Shown: positions 21,009 through 33,420 of the stretch, in pieces
Numbering within the stretch: the stretch's first letter is position 1
Layout of the letters: each line of letters opens with the position of its first letter
NCBI GenBank assembly: GCA_033239125.1
Contig: BSWB01000006.1
Location: 113,382,242 to 113,446,241 of the forward strand
Source: Fagopyrum homotropicum
Lineage: Eukaryota > Streptophyta > Magnoliopsida > Caryophyllales > Polygonaceae
Length of the DNA stretch: 64,000 bases
Direction of reading: 5' to 3'
Notes under the pieces: model-generated
Databases searched by the model: none
What the model saw: the letters and a program-made list of their open reading frames with translations, nothing else
Told to the model about the DNA's origin: nothing
Position numbers and translations under genes: made by a program

Positions 21009-21235
21009 GCTCTGATACCATGTTAAAGTCCGATACAAACGGACCGGTAGAACGGAGGTCGTGCATACGAGCGCACATGCGCATTAGGCCCAAGCCCAGC
21101 ACATAAACCCGATGAGGTTTCATCCTAAAACCAATTGGCAATAGGAGGAGTAGCCCACCAACCTTATATACTTTGAAATCATGTCCAAACGGGCAACTTG
21201 GCATAATCAAGAAGATAGATGAACATTTATCGTTA
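21009..21235 (-). repeat. Primer-binding site and 5' LTR piece of element 2
   Basis: Bases 21009-21020 are the reverse complement of TGGTATCAGAGC, the usual plant Copia primer-binding site for initiator tRNA-Met. The LTR begins directly at 21021 (TGTTAAAGTCC on the plus strand), so the LTR ends in CA on the element strand. Its text (AACCAATTGGCAATAGGAGG near 21130) is of the kind found in many plant Copia LTRs. The outer end near 21235 is approximate. Confidence 0.7.
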
Positions 21236-21254
21236 GTGCCGTAATATGAGGCAA

Positions 21255-21420
21255 ATTAATTGGGCTTGGTTCGCGTTCGCTTCGAGCTCGTTTATTTTTT
21301 AAACGAGCCGAATATGAACACATCCAAAAACTCGTATAAAATTTAGGTTCGACTCGGACTCAACTCGTTTATAAACGAGAAGAGTTTGATCATGTCAATG
21401 CTCGGCTCATATAACATTCT
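21255..21420. mobile_element. Relic of a hAT-like MITE
   Basis: The stretch is rich in GAGCTCGTTTAT / AAACGAGCC palindromic boxes (AGCTCGTTTATTTTTTAAACGAGC at about 21287-21310; TCGTTTATAAACGA near 21366). Such boxes are typical subterminal text of small plant hAT elements. No TIR pair or target duplication could be fixed. Confidence 0.35.
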
Positions 21421-22139
21421 TATTTATCGTACACTTCACAAAGTTAGTAACACGACATGTCAACAAGATTAAACGCATTCGAGAAATTCATTATAATCAA
21501 GGCTAGATACCCATTTACATGAGATTCGCTCAAAACCTATTGACGATGTGAAAGATAAGCTTCACACCACGAATTTCATTAAGAAACTCCGTTATATCTT
21601 TCCTCACACCTTTCATGACAACCCTAAACACCAACATAGGCCTAATGACCCATATAAGTTTGTATCTCTAAGTGGTGTCTCACCTCTTACACCCTACTTG
21701 ACGATCCTATCTATTATAAACAAATGACTAGAACACATAAATTCAATGAACTACTCGTACTACCAATTATTGAACACGTGTGTTATTCTTTTAGCCTATG
21801 TTATATTATGTCTATACAAACATGTAAAATCATATGAGTGGTGCCTCATAAACGTACATGAATTATGAAGATCAAGATGTGTCCCAATATTATTTCATTT
21901 CAGTTTTATTTGGTAGACGTGAATTATGAGGGCGGAGATGAAAACAAGCCATTAAAAGAGTCGATGATCTACATTTTTTTTTAAATCTTATGTCCTAAGA
22001 TTATAGAGATGGTGGGCAATGATATAATATTTTCTCCAACAACTGCCCTCACTAAATTGAAATTTTTAATGTTTTTTGAGAAAAGTTTGTTGAACTTTTG
22101 AAAAAAAAAAACTTGAAGCTTTAGACAAATATCTCTCAA
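21421..22139. other. Intergenic sequence
   Basis: Nothing recognised. Confidence 0.4.
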
Positions 22140-22815
22140 TCAACGGTCATAAATTCCGACCATTGTTTGTGTATGAAATCTGATTAGAATAAAGCTTTTA
22201 ACCGATAAACTTGAAAACCGAAAGGATTCTCCTTTTTTAAACCAAAATTTGAAGTTGTGAACTAATTTGAGCATAAAGCTCCTTTTAAATAAGTTCGTGA
22301 GTTTCGTTGAGGTGGATCTTGGCATGTTCTTGTTTTCAAGCTCTCCTACAAATTTCGGTGTATGTTTAGAGTCGTGTCTGGATTGCAGTCGTGACGCTGT
22401 GCTTTTTTGACGGTTTTCTTTTGATGGGAGGCTCTTCCCCGAATTCTCGTATTTCACTTTCCCAAGAGTTCATGTCCAGTTGTACTTGCATCTGGCAATG
22501 CTATTCTGATAGTGCTTGGCTCGCCCATTACCCGCTTCACCTTTGGAAGTTGCTTTACATTTTCGTGTAGTTTGTCCTCCTCCGGCTTCACCCTTCTTCT
22601 CATTGTTTTTGCTTTGATCTTCTCGAATGTCTCCTCCTTGATCTCCGGTTTGATCTGCTTTGTGCTCGCCACTTTTTCTGGGAATTCAACACCGTAACAG
22701 ATAGACTAGCGTTGTTTGGATTCGCGTCAGCGACTAGTGACGAGGTGCTACATGAAGTTGTTGAAGACTTCATCCATTTGGATGCCTTGGGTGCACTGTC
22801 TCTAGACCATTCCAC
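22140..22815 (-). pseudogene. Unrecognised gene-like ORF cluster
   Basis: Three overlapping or abutting minus-strand frames (22815-22600, 22672-22454, 22457-22140) have less AT-biased composition than their surroundings. The middle one is a 72-residue highly charged Lys/Glu-rich peptide (MASTKQIKPEIKEETFEKIK start). The first is rich in Ser, and then in Arg. The third is basic. I do not recognise a family. The abrupt frame changes suggest exons or a broken gene fragment. An alternative is chance open frames in a GC-richer repeat. Confidence 0.3.
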
Positions 22816-23869
22816 TATTGATTACCCTTGTATAAAAAAACAAAAAATATTAAAGTGCTCGTCATAATGGTCAACTCCATCCTATGTGTAGATATCACGA
22901 ATTCATAAAATATATTTTTACAATTCATAAATTTTTAGTCTTTCTTTTTGTTTTTGGTGCCTCAAAAAATTTATTTTTAGTTGTTTAATTTAAAAGAAAA
23001 TATATTTACATCTTCTTCTTTCATTTTTAAATATACTATAACATTTCACGAAAATATTATAATTTGGACAACTGTTACAAATACAATCACAGAAAAATAT
23101 ATATTATCACATTTTTACACCACATTTGAAAAACATGAAGTATTAACATGTTGCCCGTTAAGATCAACAACGTTAACCAAATTTCTAAATATATAAATAT
23201 TTTATTTTAATCAAATTTAAAATCATAGATGTACAATAAACCCTTTTAAAATTATTTTCCTTGCGGAATTTATTTTCGCATGAAATCTGGAATATTGCAT
23301 TAAACTTACAAAAATAGTCGGCCACCACCAATTAACAATTATCAAATCAAATCGTTTTCTTCACATGTGTTCATTCACGATTGCCAAAACTTAACGTCGT
23401 TATTTGTACTAAAAGAATATGATTAATAATCACACGTTATTGCATAAATCAATCACTGATTGACATAATTATTTGTTAATAAGATGATATTAGAAAGATT
23501 AAGCTGTCGTTTATCAAAAAAAAAGAAGAAAGATTAAGCTGTCGGTCAACTAAACACAAGCGACTAAAAATCATGTTTATATGGGAAAGTAATAAAAAAT
23601 ACATTTGAAGAAATCAATACAAAAATAAATTTACAACTCTTGAGATGGAAATATATTCATTAATATATACATATAAAAAAAAGCAAACAACGTAAACCTA
23701 TTATTGAAAATAAAGTTTTTATGAAAAATTCTCGCAAAACCACATATGTTCGTTAAAGAAAAAAAAAGTTACTTTATTACCCAAAGAAAGGACCGACGTC
23801 TTGATGATGAAAATAATCTGATGAAACTTAATCTGAATCGCGGAAAAGACTAGTTTAGTAATAGGCCAC
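22816..23869. other. AT-rich intergenic sequence
   Basis: No gene or repeat boundary recognised. Confidence 0.4.
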
Positions 23870-25227
23870 ACTACCTCTATTGTTAAATATATTAAGTTTT
23901 TCATTCGGTTTTCATTCGAGAGTTTCAATAAACGGGTGAAGTTTAGTGGGTTGGCCGATCGTCTAGTGCTCTTTGGCCGATCGACTTGTCCACTTTTTTC
24001 GATTAATAAAGTTTTGAATTTATTTCAAGGTATATCTGGCTAAGTTCAATTCGTTCCAAGGTCTGGAGAATCCGACTACATTGATCTATGATATTGATAA
24101 TGATGTATATATTGGTTGAATGTCTATCTAAGAGAGTTAAGATAGTTTTGAATTGTACTATACAAAATGCGAGTGCCAAGTATAAAACCTTTCATTACTA
24201 TATGTTCTCCAAGGTGTTGCTGGCAAATTGCGAGAGTCGGATCACTCATGCCCCTAATATTCCGCTCAATATGTGACAATCAAGCAAAATTAAACCCACA
24301 TGATTTACATTCTTCCATCAACTTATCAATTGAGATCTACATATGTATTTTGTGGTGAGATCTACATATGTATTTTGTGGTGACCTTGGTCGTGTAACTC
24401 TTTTAGTAATTGTTGATACATTATTCTTTATGTGCTACTTTCGATATCCGTGACAATGATTCACACATCGCACAAACTTTCCCTTTTTGTTACAACTACT
24501 GTTTATTACGAGTTTTCTATACGGGTCAATCGACCGGTTTGTGCTTCTCTTCTCGGTAGTTTCTTTTTTCTTATTTCGTCAAATTTGTTTGTTTTTGGCG
24601 TTTGACATCTATCGATTAGTGATGATCGTTCGACTGCCCCTTTGTGTTTGTTATTTATATACGTTTTTTCTGATTTATTTAGCTGTTTCATAACTAATAT
24701 GTCAAATTAAAATGTTGTTTTTTTCCGAGTTCGATCCTAACCTCCTTATTACAATCAAGTCACGTAAAAGTATTTACGAGATTTAAGACTCACGTATCGA
24801 AGTGAAAATATGTCTAAATTACGAAAGAAAGAAAAAAAGAAAGGTCGATTTTGAAGAATATTATATTGCCTGTTGGAGTTTAGTGTATATTATTTTGCAT
24901 GACACACTTGATTTTTTTGGGTCAATTTTACGTTTTATAAGTTTGTGTAATTGTGATGGATATCCTTATTTACCAACTTCGTTAACATGAACACAAATGT
25001 TAAATTAAAAAATAATTAAAATTTAATAAATTAATTACTTATCATAAATCGTGCAATAAAATATCTATTTTGGACCAACATGCAACTCGAATTAAATTTC
25101 AAATAGTCGATGCAACCATACCGGGACCAACTTGTATAACAAATAAATTTCACTTAAATTAGTAATAAATTGAAAAAATATCACGTAAAACTATTCAAAA
25201 TTTAATATAAAAAAGAATAAACTTTGA

Positions 25228-25434
25228 ATGCGAAAACGTGATATTATCTTTAGAGGTAAACATCAACGTAAACGTACTGGACGAACAATTCTTACCAATT
25301 GGTTCATATTTATTTGTATTTTTGTATTGATGACATTATTTGTTGTTTGGTCCACAATCAACAACACATTCAATGTGACGATTTTCTTGGGATTTTTGTT
25401 TTTATTATCACGTCAACATTTATTTCTTGTTTGA
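25228..25434 (+). CDS. Hypothetical 68-residue membrane peptide (copy A)
   Basis: The frame starts MRKRDIIFRGKHQRKRTGRT, a strongly basic N-terminus, and continues with two hydrophobic stretches (about residues 24-42 and 50-62). The same frame is present in copy B at 50339 with about 95% identity over its first 195 bases, higher than the flanking duplicated sequence, and without indels. The differences seen include both silent changes and replacements (K/R, I/N, F/I), so selection is not demonstrated. I do not recognise a family. It may simply be a better conserved segment of a repeat. Confidence 0.25.
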   Translation: MRKRDIIFRGKHQRKRTGRTILTNWFIFICIFVLMTLFVVWSTINNTFNVTIFLGFLFLLSRQHLFLV

Positions 25435-25484
25435 TATGCAAAACAAAATATGAACATTATTATACATTGATATTTATAGTTTGT

Positions 25485-26199
25485 AATTAAGAAATTGTGT
25501 CCTTTATTCAAGGTGCAATTATTGATGATGAGATAGGACATTAAATCTAGGGATATATGTAAACCGATAATATTAGGGGTCATGACGTTTTGTTAGAAGC
25601 CATGATCGGTACATTTATATGAAAAAATGTATTGCTAGTGTTATCGGGTCCTACGAGGTCACACCATAACAAGAATGTGAACTGAATCAATTAACGAGAG
25701 AATTACCATATAGGAGTATATGGTGGAAAATAATATATTTTGTAGGAGTAAAAAATCTATTATGAAATTGGTAATTAATAATAGATAAGGGGTTATTTAT
25801 ATATTAATTACTAAAATATATATCTTATAATAAAGGAGATTTTTAATAGTTAGAAAGCCCAACCCGATTAAGATATATCCCTGATTGATCTATCAAAATA
25901 ACACAAGAAGTAAGCCGTGAATGAGTATACGCGTTCTCCCTCTCTCGATCATTCTCTCAAAAAGCTTCATCCTTTGTTCTAACAATCAAAGGTTAAGGCG
26001 ATTTTTGTTCAGTGCCGGGTGGACCAACTAGAGGAGTAATAATAGGAACTCTACATATCCTTAAAGGAGTTTTTGAACACGCATAAAAAGGTATTTTTTT
26101 TCTCCCTTATCTAATCTATTATTCATACAATCCTTGTTTAGATGTTTAGAAAATTGTTTCCTCAAATTCCGCTATTACACATCTAAAATCCCAACATGT
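25485..26199. mobile_element. Insertion present in copy A only
   Basis: Compared with copy B near 50597, copy A carries about 715 extra bases. TGTA occurs at both junctions, compatible with a short target duplication. The right end reads AAATCCCAACA, and the interior has LTR-leader-like text (TTGTTCAGTGCCGGGTGG at about 26006). A decayed solo LTR is my best guess. No protein is encoded. Confidence 0.45.
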
Positions 26200-26783
26200 A
26201 TGCATAAATATTGCACCAAACATTAAATATACGAGTGTTATTTTGATAAAAGTCTAATCGGTTCGAAAAGTCTGGCCTACCTCCCGTCCGTACCAGATCG
26301 AGGCAAGCCAAAAAGCCCGACTGGACCGCTTACCCGGATCAGATTATAAAAAACAAAGAGAAAGAGGGTACCCATAAATTTTTTTAAAAACTATCCGAAA
26401 TATTAAAAGATGGGTAAGCGCGTAAAAAGAGAAAATTTTAAAGTTTGAGGGTACCCATAAAATTTTTAAAAACTTTTGGATACAAAGAGAAAGAGGCGAT
26501 ACATCGAGGGTACCGAGAAAAAATGCTCAAATTTTTTTAAAAAAGGTACATGGACCATCTAGGCCCGACATCTGACTCGACCCAATTTCGAGTAAAAATT
26601 TATTCAAAGTCCGATTCGAACCTAGATACGAACAAGTCTACCTACGAACAACAGTCCACGTATTTCATCATAAAACCAATTGATAAAAGGAGTAATCAAT
26701 GAATTTATATGGTACACTCATAGGATAACGAATCCGCATGAACGTACAAAAATATATGTCTTATTAATTTTTCTAATCAAACG

Positions 26784-26871
26784 TGATAACTCCACCTTGA
26801 TGTATACGATATGGATATGTTTTTGCAGGTATGATGAAAGACAAAGAACGCTAGTTATGATATTCAAATAT

Positions 26872-26931
<60 letters not shown>

Positions 26932-27770
26932 TGATATATGGATTTATTTATTACAGATTTTGTGCATATTACAACGACCAAGAATCCAAATTTTGCGGAT
27001 ATATGTAGGTTTGTTTGTTTAAGATTTTGTGGGATTAAGTTAAACTTCAAACGGCCAAGATATCAGCCTCTACAACTTATGAAAGAGATGGTGCAAGAAG
27101 TGAAGACAACAACTCAAGTATCCGATCTAAAAGCGCAAAGCCATTCTTCATTGTATTCGACCGTCTTGTTGATCATCTCTTTTTCTATCTCTCAGTTGTT
27201 GTTATTGTGTTTTCTTCTAGTTGAGAGTTTCAAAAAAACAAACGAGTGTTATAAGATATATCATAAGTGTTATACTAAGAGTATCCTCGTCTACAATGTT
27301 GTGTCATTAGGCTACTGTTTTACTAGGATCTGAGTTGACTAGATAGTAGCGGGTTAGACTACAAGTTGTTAGAAAAAGGGTAGTTCTTATAGGTTGTATA
27401 TAGGACTCTAAGAAAGTGAAATAATAGAGAGTTAAATCCTATGGGTTGGATAACCCTAGGCAGAAACATACGTTAGTTTAGAGCCGAACTTCATAAACAT
27501 ATCGCGTGTCCATCTTGCTTTATTTTCCGCATTTTACATTCACGTTTGAAATCTTTGTAAACAACTTTACATGTTTAAGTCAAGATCTTGAGTTCCATTT
27601 CAAGACCTTGAGTTACATTCAGATTTACAAGTTTCAGTCAAGATCTTCAGTTCAATCTCAAGATCTTGATTCCAAGGTCTTGACACTACGACTCCGAAAA
27701 TTTCTCATATTCTATTCACCCCCCTCTAGAGTATTTATATCCCACTTCTAATTCCTACTCCATTTCTTCA
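26784..27770 (+). repeat. 5' LTR (987 bp) of the pol-deleted Copia element
   Basis: Begins TGATAACTCCACCTTGATG and ends CCATTTCTTCA. It contains an (AT)n tract at about 26872-26930 and several CTTGAGTT / TCAAGATCTTGA boxes (27585-27690). The same sequence, split in two, forms the 3' LTR. The primer site just after it (from 27771) is degenerate compared with TGGTATCAGAGC. Confidence 0.85.
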
Positions 27771-27826
27771 GTTTGTATCAACGCTAGACTCACATTTATT
27801 TGATTTAACCATCTGTGAGATTAATC

Positions 27827-29400
27827 ATGAACATTGTAGGTGATAGAGGATTCGCACAAGGAAGATCAACCAATCGTCCGCCCCTTTTTTGCGGTAATAA
27901 CTTTACACACTTGAGATCTCTAATGCAAATGTTTATTATTGATCATGATATGGAACTTTGGGACATCATCAAGAAAGACCCAAATGAGCCAACAATGACG
28001 AATGATGTTGGACTCATCGAGCCTAAAGATGAGAGTGAATACTATCAAACTGATTTGAAGAATTTGGCTAAAAACTACAGAGTTATGAATCTGCTCTACT
28101 GTGGATTGGATGCAAATGAGTTCAACCGTGTCTCATCATGCAAAAGTGCAAAAGAAATATGGAATAAATTGGTGGTGACATAAGAATGAACAAGCCAAGT
28201 AAAGTAGACCAAGATCAGAATCATCCTAAGGCAATACGAGTTGTTCAAGATGACGTCCAATGAGATTGTAAAGAGAAATGTTTACAAGATTCACTCAAAT
28301 CGTGAACAACCTAGACTCTCTCGGCAAATTTTTCACAAATGAGGAGATAGTCAGGAAAGTCTTGAGAAGTCTGCCCAAGTTGATATGGGGACCATATATG
28401 ACTGCCATTGAGAAAGCACAAGATCTAAGAACTCTACCCTTGGATGATCTGCTTGGAAAGCTTATCACTCACGTACAAAATGGTCCTTAGTGAAGAAGAT
28501 GGTGAACTATCCTCGAGTGTTAAGAATTTGGCTTTAAAATCTAAAAAAGAGGACAATCTATCAAAGGATGAAGAAAGTGAGGATGACGAAGAAGACCCTT
28601 TTACTTTGATTACAAGAGGACTTGCTCGAAGTCTGAAGATGAAGAAATAATTCTCAAACAATGAGTATTCTAGATCATCAAAGTATAAAGGTAAGTATTC
28701 AAACTCCACTAAGAAATCTAAGGTACTAATGTGTTTTGAATGTGGAGAAACAGATCATCTAATGAAGGAGTGTCCACAAAAGAAAGGGAACAACTATCGG
28801 GAGAATGACCGAAAGAAGAAAGCTATGGTAGCCTAATGGAGTGATTCTGATTCCTCTAGTGACTTAGAATCTGAAAGTAATCAAGCAAATCTATGCTTGA
28901 TGGATGACCAAGAAGAAAATCATAAACGGCATCTTGAGAGAATGGTGAGAAATTTAATTTCAAGTCCCACTGCTGTTCTTTCTGAATTTATGCTAAACAT
29001 GGTTATTAATGAAGAGAATTACATTCTTGAGACTAACTCCTTGATAGATAAGCTAATAGAATAGGAGAAGAGTATGAGTGATCTGTCGCTGGAAATGGAA
29101 AATCTCAAAGCCTCACAGTCAGCCCTTGACATTAGAGTCAAGGCCTTGGAATCGAAAAATTCGGTTCTAAAGCAAAATATTTGTAAGCTAATTCGAAATA
29201 CATTTCCTTTGCGTTTAAGAGAACAATTGAAACAAATATGGGTTCTAAAGGGACTAGACCACCAAATAGGGTTCTTCCTGATTATGAATCATAATTTGTC
29301 ATTTAGTCTAGCCGGAAAGGTTGAAGTTTGGTTATTTTACAGGATATCACCAAGATTATGGAGCATAAACAGACATTAGATTAGAGCTTGATATGTTGAA
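27827..29400 (+). pseudogene. Sirevirus-like gag pseudogene
   Basis: From the ATG at 27827 the frame reads MNIVGDRGFAQGRSTNRPPL, then FCGNNFTHL, MELWDIIKKDP, AMNLLYCGL-like text and SSCKSAKEIWNKLVV. It then breaks at a stop near 28182 and resumes as RFTQIVNNLDSLGKFFTNEE and VLRSLPK. An acidic Ser-rich region follows (28500-28640). A zinc knuckle is near 28735 (CFECGETDHLMKECPQKK), followed by a coiled-coil-like region (29074-29200, Leu/Glu-rich). The remaining text (LREQLKQIWVLKG) corresponds to the region just before the protease of the related element at 61110. There the match stops, so the deletion removed everything from protease to RNase H. It is the same gag family as 61110-62100. Confidence 0.85.
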
Positions 29401-29735
29401 TAAGGAAACATTATTGTAGGGGGAGTAATGCCTATTGTTTTCCTTCTATAATGTTGTCTTCTAACATCTCAAGGCCTTGAGATGAAGTTCAAGGTCTTAA
29501 GTTTCTAAATTTCTGGTTTTTAAGTATTTTAAAACTTTTGGTTTGTAATAAGTTAATAACTTATCGCTTCAAACTTTTTCGATTTCTTCCCTTACTTGTT
29601 GGAAGACAAAAAGGGGGAGAAATTAATTTGATCCATACAATCAAACACTTTACTTACTGTTGATATTTGTTTACATATATTGTTATAATTGTCTGCACCA
29701 TTGATATTTGTTTTGTCTTCCTTCAAGGGGAAGAT

Positions 29736-29906
<171 letters not shown>

Positions 29907-31602
29907 TAGGCTTCTAGATAAAAATGAGGAGAGTTAGGGTGGTGACACGTAACATGTCACGTCACAATTTTTTGGTTTTTTTTGTAAAAATAACGTTGTT
30001 CATATTTTTACAAGTATGTGTACATGATTTTTAAAGTAAGTATTCATTTTTTAAGAAGTCATTGTTCATATTTTTATTAATAAATGCTCATTTTTTCCCA
30101 ACACTAACGGTTCATGTTTTAACACTAAATATTCATTTTTGTATTTTTGTAAAAATTTTCTTTTTGTTTCAAATCGTGTAAAAAATATGATTTTCATTAT
30201 TTAACAAGTGTTCATTTTTTTACAATTACAGTGTTCATATTTTTCAGGATCCGGTAAGAACAACTCTTACGGTAAGAAATAAGAATAATTGTAGAGCGTT
30301 GGATTAAAGCACGAAAGGCTGAGATTTAACATCTAAATAAGGTATATTTATACTAAGATTTATTATGATTTTGAAATTTGGTAATATTAATATACACATC
30401 CGTGCATGATTTATGTCTGACATTTTATATAGTAACAAATATATTCAGTTTATTCACGTATGGACACGTATTGCACATAAAAAAAATCAACTCGTGCCAT
30501 CGGATTTTCGCTCATCCTTCATTCTAACGCCGACGATTTCTTCGAAGTTGTGCAAGAGGTTGTGTTCTTCAAACGTATATAAGTAATTGTGCATTTGATT
30601 TTTTATTCAATCACAATTATGTTTAACCAATAATCTAATGCACTCATCGTTCATTTTAAGGTTGTGTTCATCAAACTTATATAAGTAATCGTGCATTTGA
30701 TTTTTAATTCAATCCCAATTATGTTTAACAAATAAAAGTAAACGTGCACACATTAACCCCTCTTTTGGTTGCATGAGAAGGGATTGGAATGGAAACGGAA
30801 ACGAATCAAGTCCATATTCGTGACATTATACACTATGTACACCTCTAACGTCATTGAAAATAATCTCATTTTTTTAGTGTAAATGCAAGTGGAGGAAGGA
30901 GGAATTGATGTTTTTAATACCCTATAGGGTAATAAAATGGGGGAATGGAAACAAATTTTGTATGGAGGATGAGGAAGACTCCTCAATTGAGACATTTTTT
31001 GTGGATGAATAGACACATGAGAATTGATTAAATTCATCCTATCAATGGAATGATTCCGTTTCCATTCCGCTTCTCCAACCAAACGTCCCCTAAATTGTAT
31101 ACTAGAGGATGCATGTAACTTTGACTACTATTGTATAGGAGTTTTTAATTAGTCGTGCATATGAGTATTATGCTACACTCCTACCCGCCTTGGATATTCA
31201 ACAATTCGTGCTTATGCACAAACTCGTGCACAACATTAAAGTGTATGTAGGAGTCATGCATGTTGTGGCTGTAGGAATGCACATTTTATTCATTTGTTTA
31301 ATTAATACAAACTTAAAATACGGCTTTTAATTTGGGTTGTAGTATTGTAAATTATATACTATTAACAGTATACACGATTCAAGCTAGCAAAAACACGAGT
31401 TCAATATTCAAATACGACATGAGTTCACTATTCAAATAGCACGAGTTCAGAACACCCCGATTCCGCGGGACTCGGGATGTCACATTGGGCTAGGATCTCA
31501 CAATGGATCCTGGCCCTAACTTGACAACAAGTTCACTGGACCTTACAACATGGCACTAACAGATATAAAAACAAATACATAAAACCGTATAAACTATATA
31601 AC

Positions 31603-33420
31603 CTGATAGCATGAATTATAGTCTATATTTTGGGGTTTGTTTGGACGTTTTATCTTCAATAAACTGCATGTTTGTATGTATAATTTGTGATTATATTACC
31701 ATTTCATCTACCTTTGCGGAAATCGAGGTCTACACCTAGTTTTGTTGTAATCGTAGGTAAAATGACACGTTTTGCATAAAAAAGGAGCAAAAGGAGCTAT
31801 GGAGTCATTGGAGCTACATTCAAGAACATAAGGAACCATCCAGAAAGCATAGCCATGGATTAGAGATTCACTTTTGGACCAGATTTGAGAGATTTCACTT
31901 TCAGTTGTGACTCACCTCGGTTGACCACAGATCTACCTCGACCGAGGTGATCCAAAGAAGTCGACTCGACCGAGGCGAACACCTGGGATGCGGCGAGAAT
32001 ATTTTATTCTTGGCTGAGATCTTTTATCTTTGGAAAGAGATCTTATATTTTTGGGCTTGGCTCCTGGAAGGAAGAAGATATGCTAGATCATATATTTTAC
32101 CTATTTTTATGGGAAGAGATCTTTCTAAGATATCTTATCTTTGGAGAGTAATTTTCCTATAAGAAGGGTCGAATTTCCCACAAATCCGACATCCTGCATA
32201 CAGTTGGAGATCCCGCATGACACGCTGCATACATCCTGCATATAGTTGGGGATCCCGCATGACACGCTGCATACATCCTGCATACAGTTGGAGATCCCGC
32301 ATAGCACGCAGCAGCCATACTCCAGTTGGGAGATTTGAAGAACCTTTTTGAAGGTTGAAGAAGGAAGATTGTAGCTTTTATAGCTTTTGAAGGGTTTTTG
32401 CAAGATCATCTTAGATTTCCTTCCTTGTTGTCTTGCCTTGTTGGATTTCTATCCAAGGAACGCTTTGTTGTGATATTTGATTCAGTTATCGAAGTCTTTT
32501 GCTTAAATTCTTCTTGTTCAAATATTCACTTTCTTCCCATATATTTGATTAATACTTTCATGATGATGAGTGACTAATCTCTTTGTGTGATTCTAGGGTG
32601 ATTGGCTGAAGGTTGTGGAAAAAACAATGATAGAATGATCTTAATCACAGTAGGACCCTGAAAGTTCGAGTCTTTAACCTTAACCCTAAGCATCTCGCTC
32701 AGTCGATGAACATCACGGCCGGGGTGGAATTCTTCTGACCGAGGTGACTTATCTGATCCGAAACTGAGAGTTAAGTGTTAGAGTTTGCCAAATCCTATTC
32801 TTATTACACCTTTCCTGGTTCAATGCAAGCTTAGGATGAGACTTACCCGGTAATTCTTTTGTTTGTTTACCTAAGATCATAAGTGTAGGTAATAAAGGTT
32901 TATCCTTTATTGGGATTTGAGTGTGCTTTCATCCCATCTTTGTGAGTTAGCTTGAGACTTACCCGGTAAAGGTTGATTCTATTCCCTTAGATGGTGTGTT
33001 AGTTTGAGGTATAGTTCTTTATCTTAATTCCTTGAGACTTACCCGGTAATAGGAGTTACGGTTTTGGATTAGTGAGTAGTGAGACTTACCCGGTGATCTA
33101 TTCCACTTTAGTAACACCTTCCCTATGCAAAAACCTCAACTTTGTCCGCTTATCTTGGGATCTTGAGTTGGAACCACAACTAGATGCTTTAATCCCTAGA
33201 ATTTGCAAATTTCCTTAATTGACTATATTATCATTTTTGATTGCTTTAATTGCTTTGTGGTTAGTATTTACTAAAGCTTACCGTAATTGGACTTTGTTTC
33301 ACTAAGTCCCTGTGATCAACCCCTGGAATTCCTTGCTTTTTACTACGATTGACTCGTACACTGCGGGTTCGCATCCTTGTTTTAAGCTTACGTCCAGGGT
33401 TATAAATTTAAAGCTTGCAC
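31603..33420. repeat. Second LTR-like insert with repeated CCGGTAA boxes
   Basis: The sequence starts about TGATAGCATG and ends about CTTGCACACA, splitting the surrounding LTR-like text. It contains the box GAGACTTACCCGGTAA, complete or nearly so, at about 32839, 32951, 33024 and 33079, and a 3 x 42-bp tandem array at 32189-32314. A solo LTR is the likeliest reading. The target duplication was not found. Confidence 0.35.
32189..32314. repeat. Tandem repeat, 3 x 42 bp
   Basis: Three successive copies start at 32189, 32231 and 32273, each beginning ACATCCTGCATA and containing AGTTGGRGATCCCGCAT. The minus-strand open frame over it reflects the repeat only. Confidence 0.85.

Larger units (their letters stand above)
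17650..21235 (-). mobile_element. Degenerate, mosaic Copia LTR retrotransposon (element 2)
   Basis: On the minus strand, from high to low: LTR sequence from 21235 to 21021, primer site 21020-21009, gag (20890-20000), protease/pre-integrase (19860-19395), integrase (19360-18860), RT (18855-18165), RNase H (18162-17823) and an LTR fragment (17760-17650). The order is that of Ty1/Copia. Many stops and frameshifts show it is dead. A deletion near 18855 joins the end of the integrase core to the middle of RT. The LTR pieces at the two ends do not resemble each other (see findings). Confidence 0.85.
23870..26783. repeat. Dispersed duplication, copy A, first part
   Basis: This block aligns to 49486-51596 (copy B) along its length, roughly 80-95% identical by eye, with shared text such as TTGATCTATGATATTGATAA, GTGTAATTGTGATGG, the 68-codon frame at 25228, GTACATGGACCATCTAGGC and TCTAATC-AACG at the end. 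Copy A has about 720 extra bases at 25485-26199. The block continues after the 9.8-kb Copia insertion, at 36589. Confidence 0.8.
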
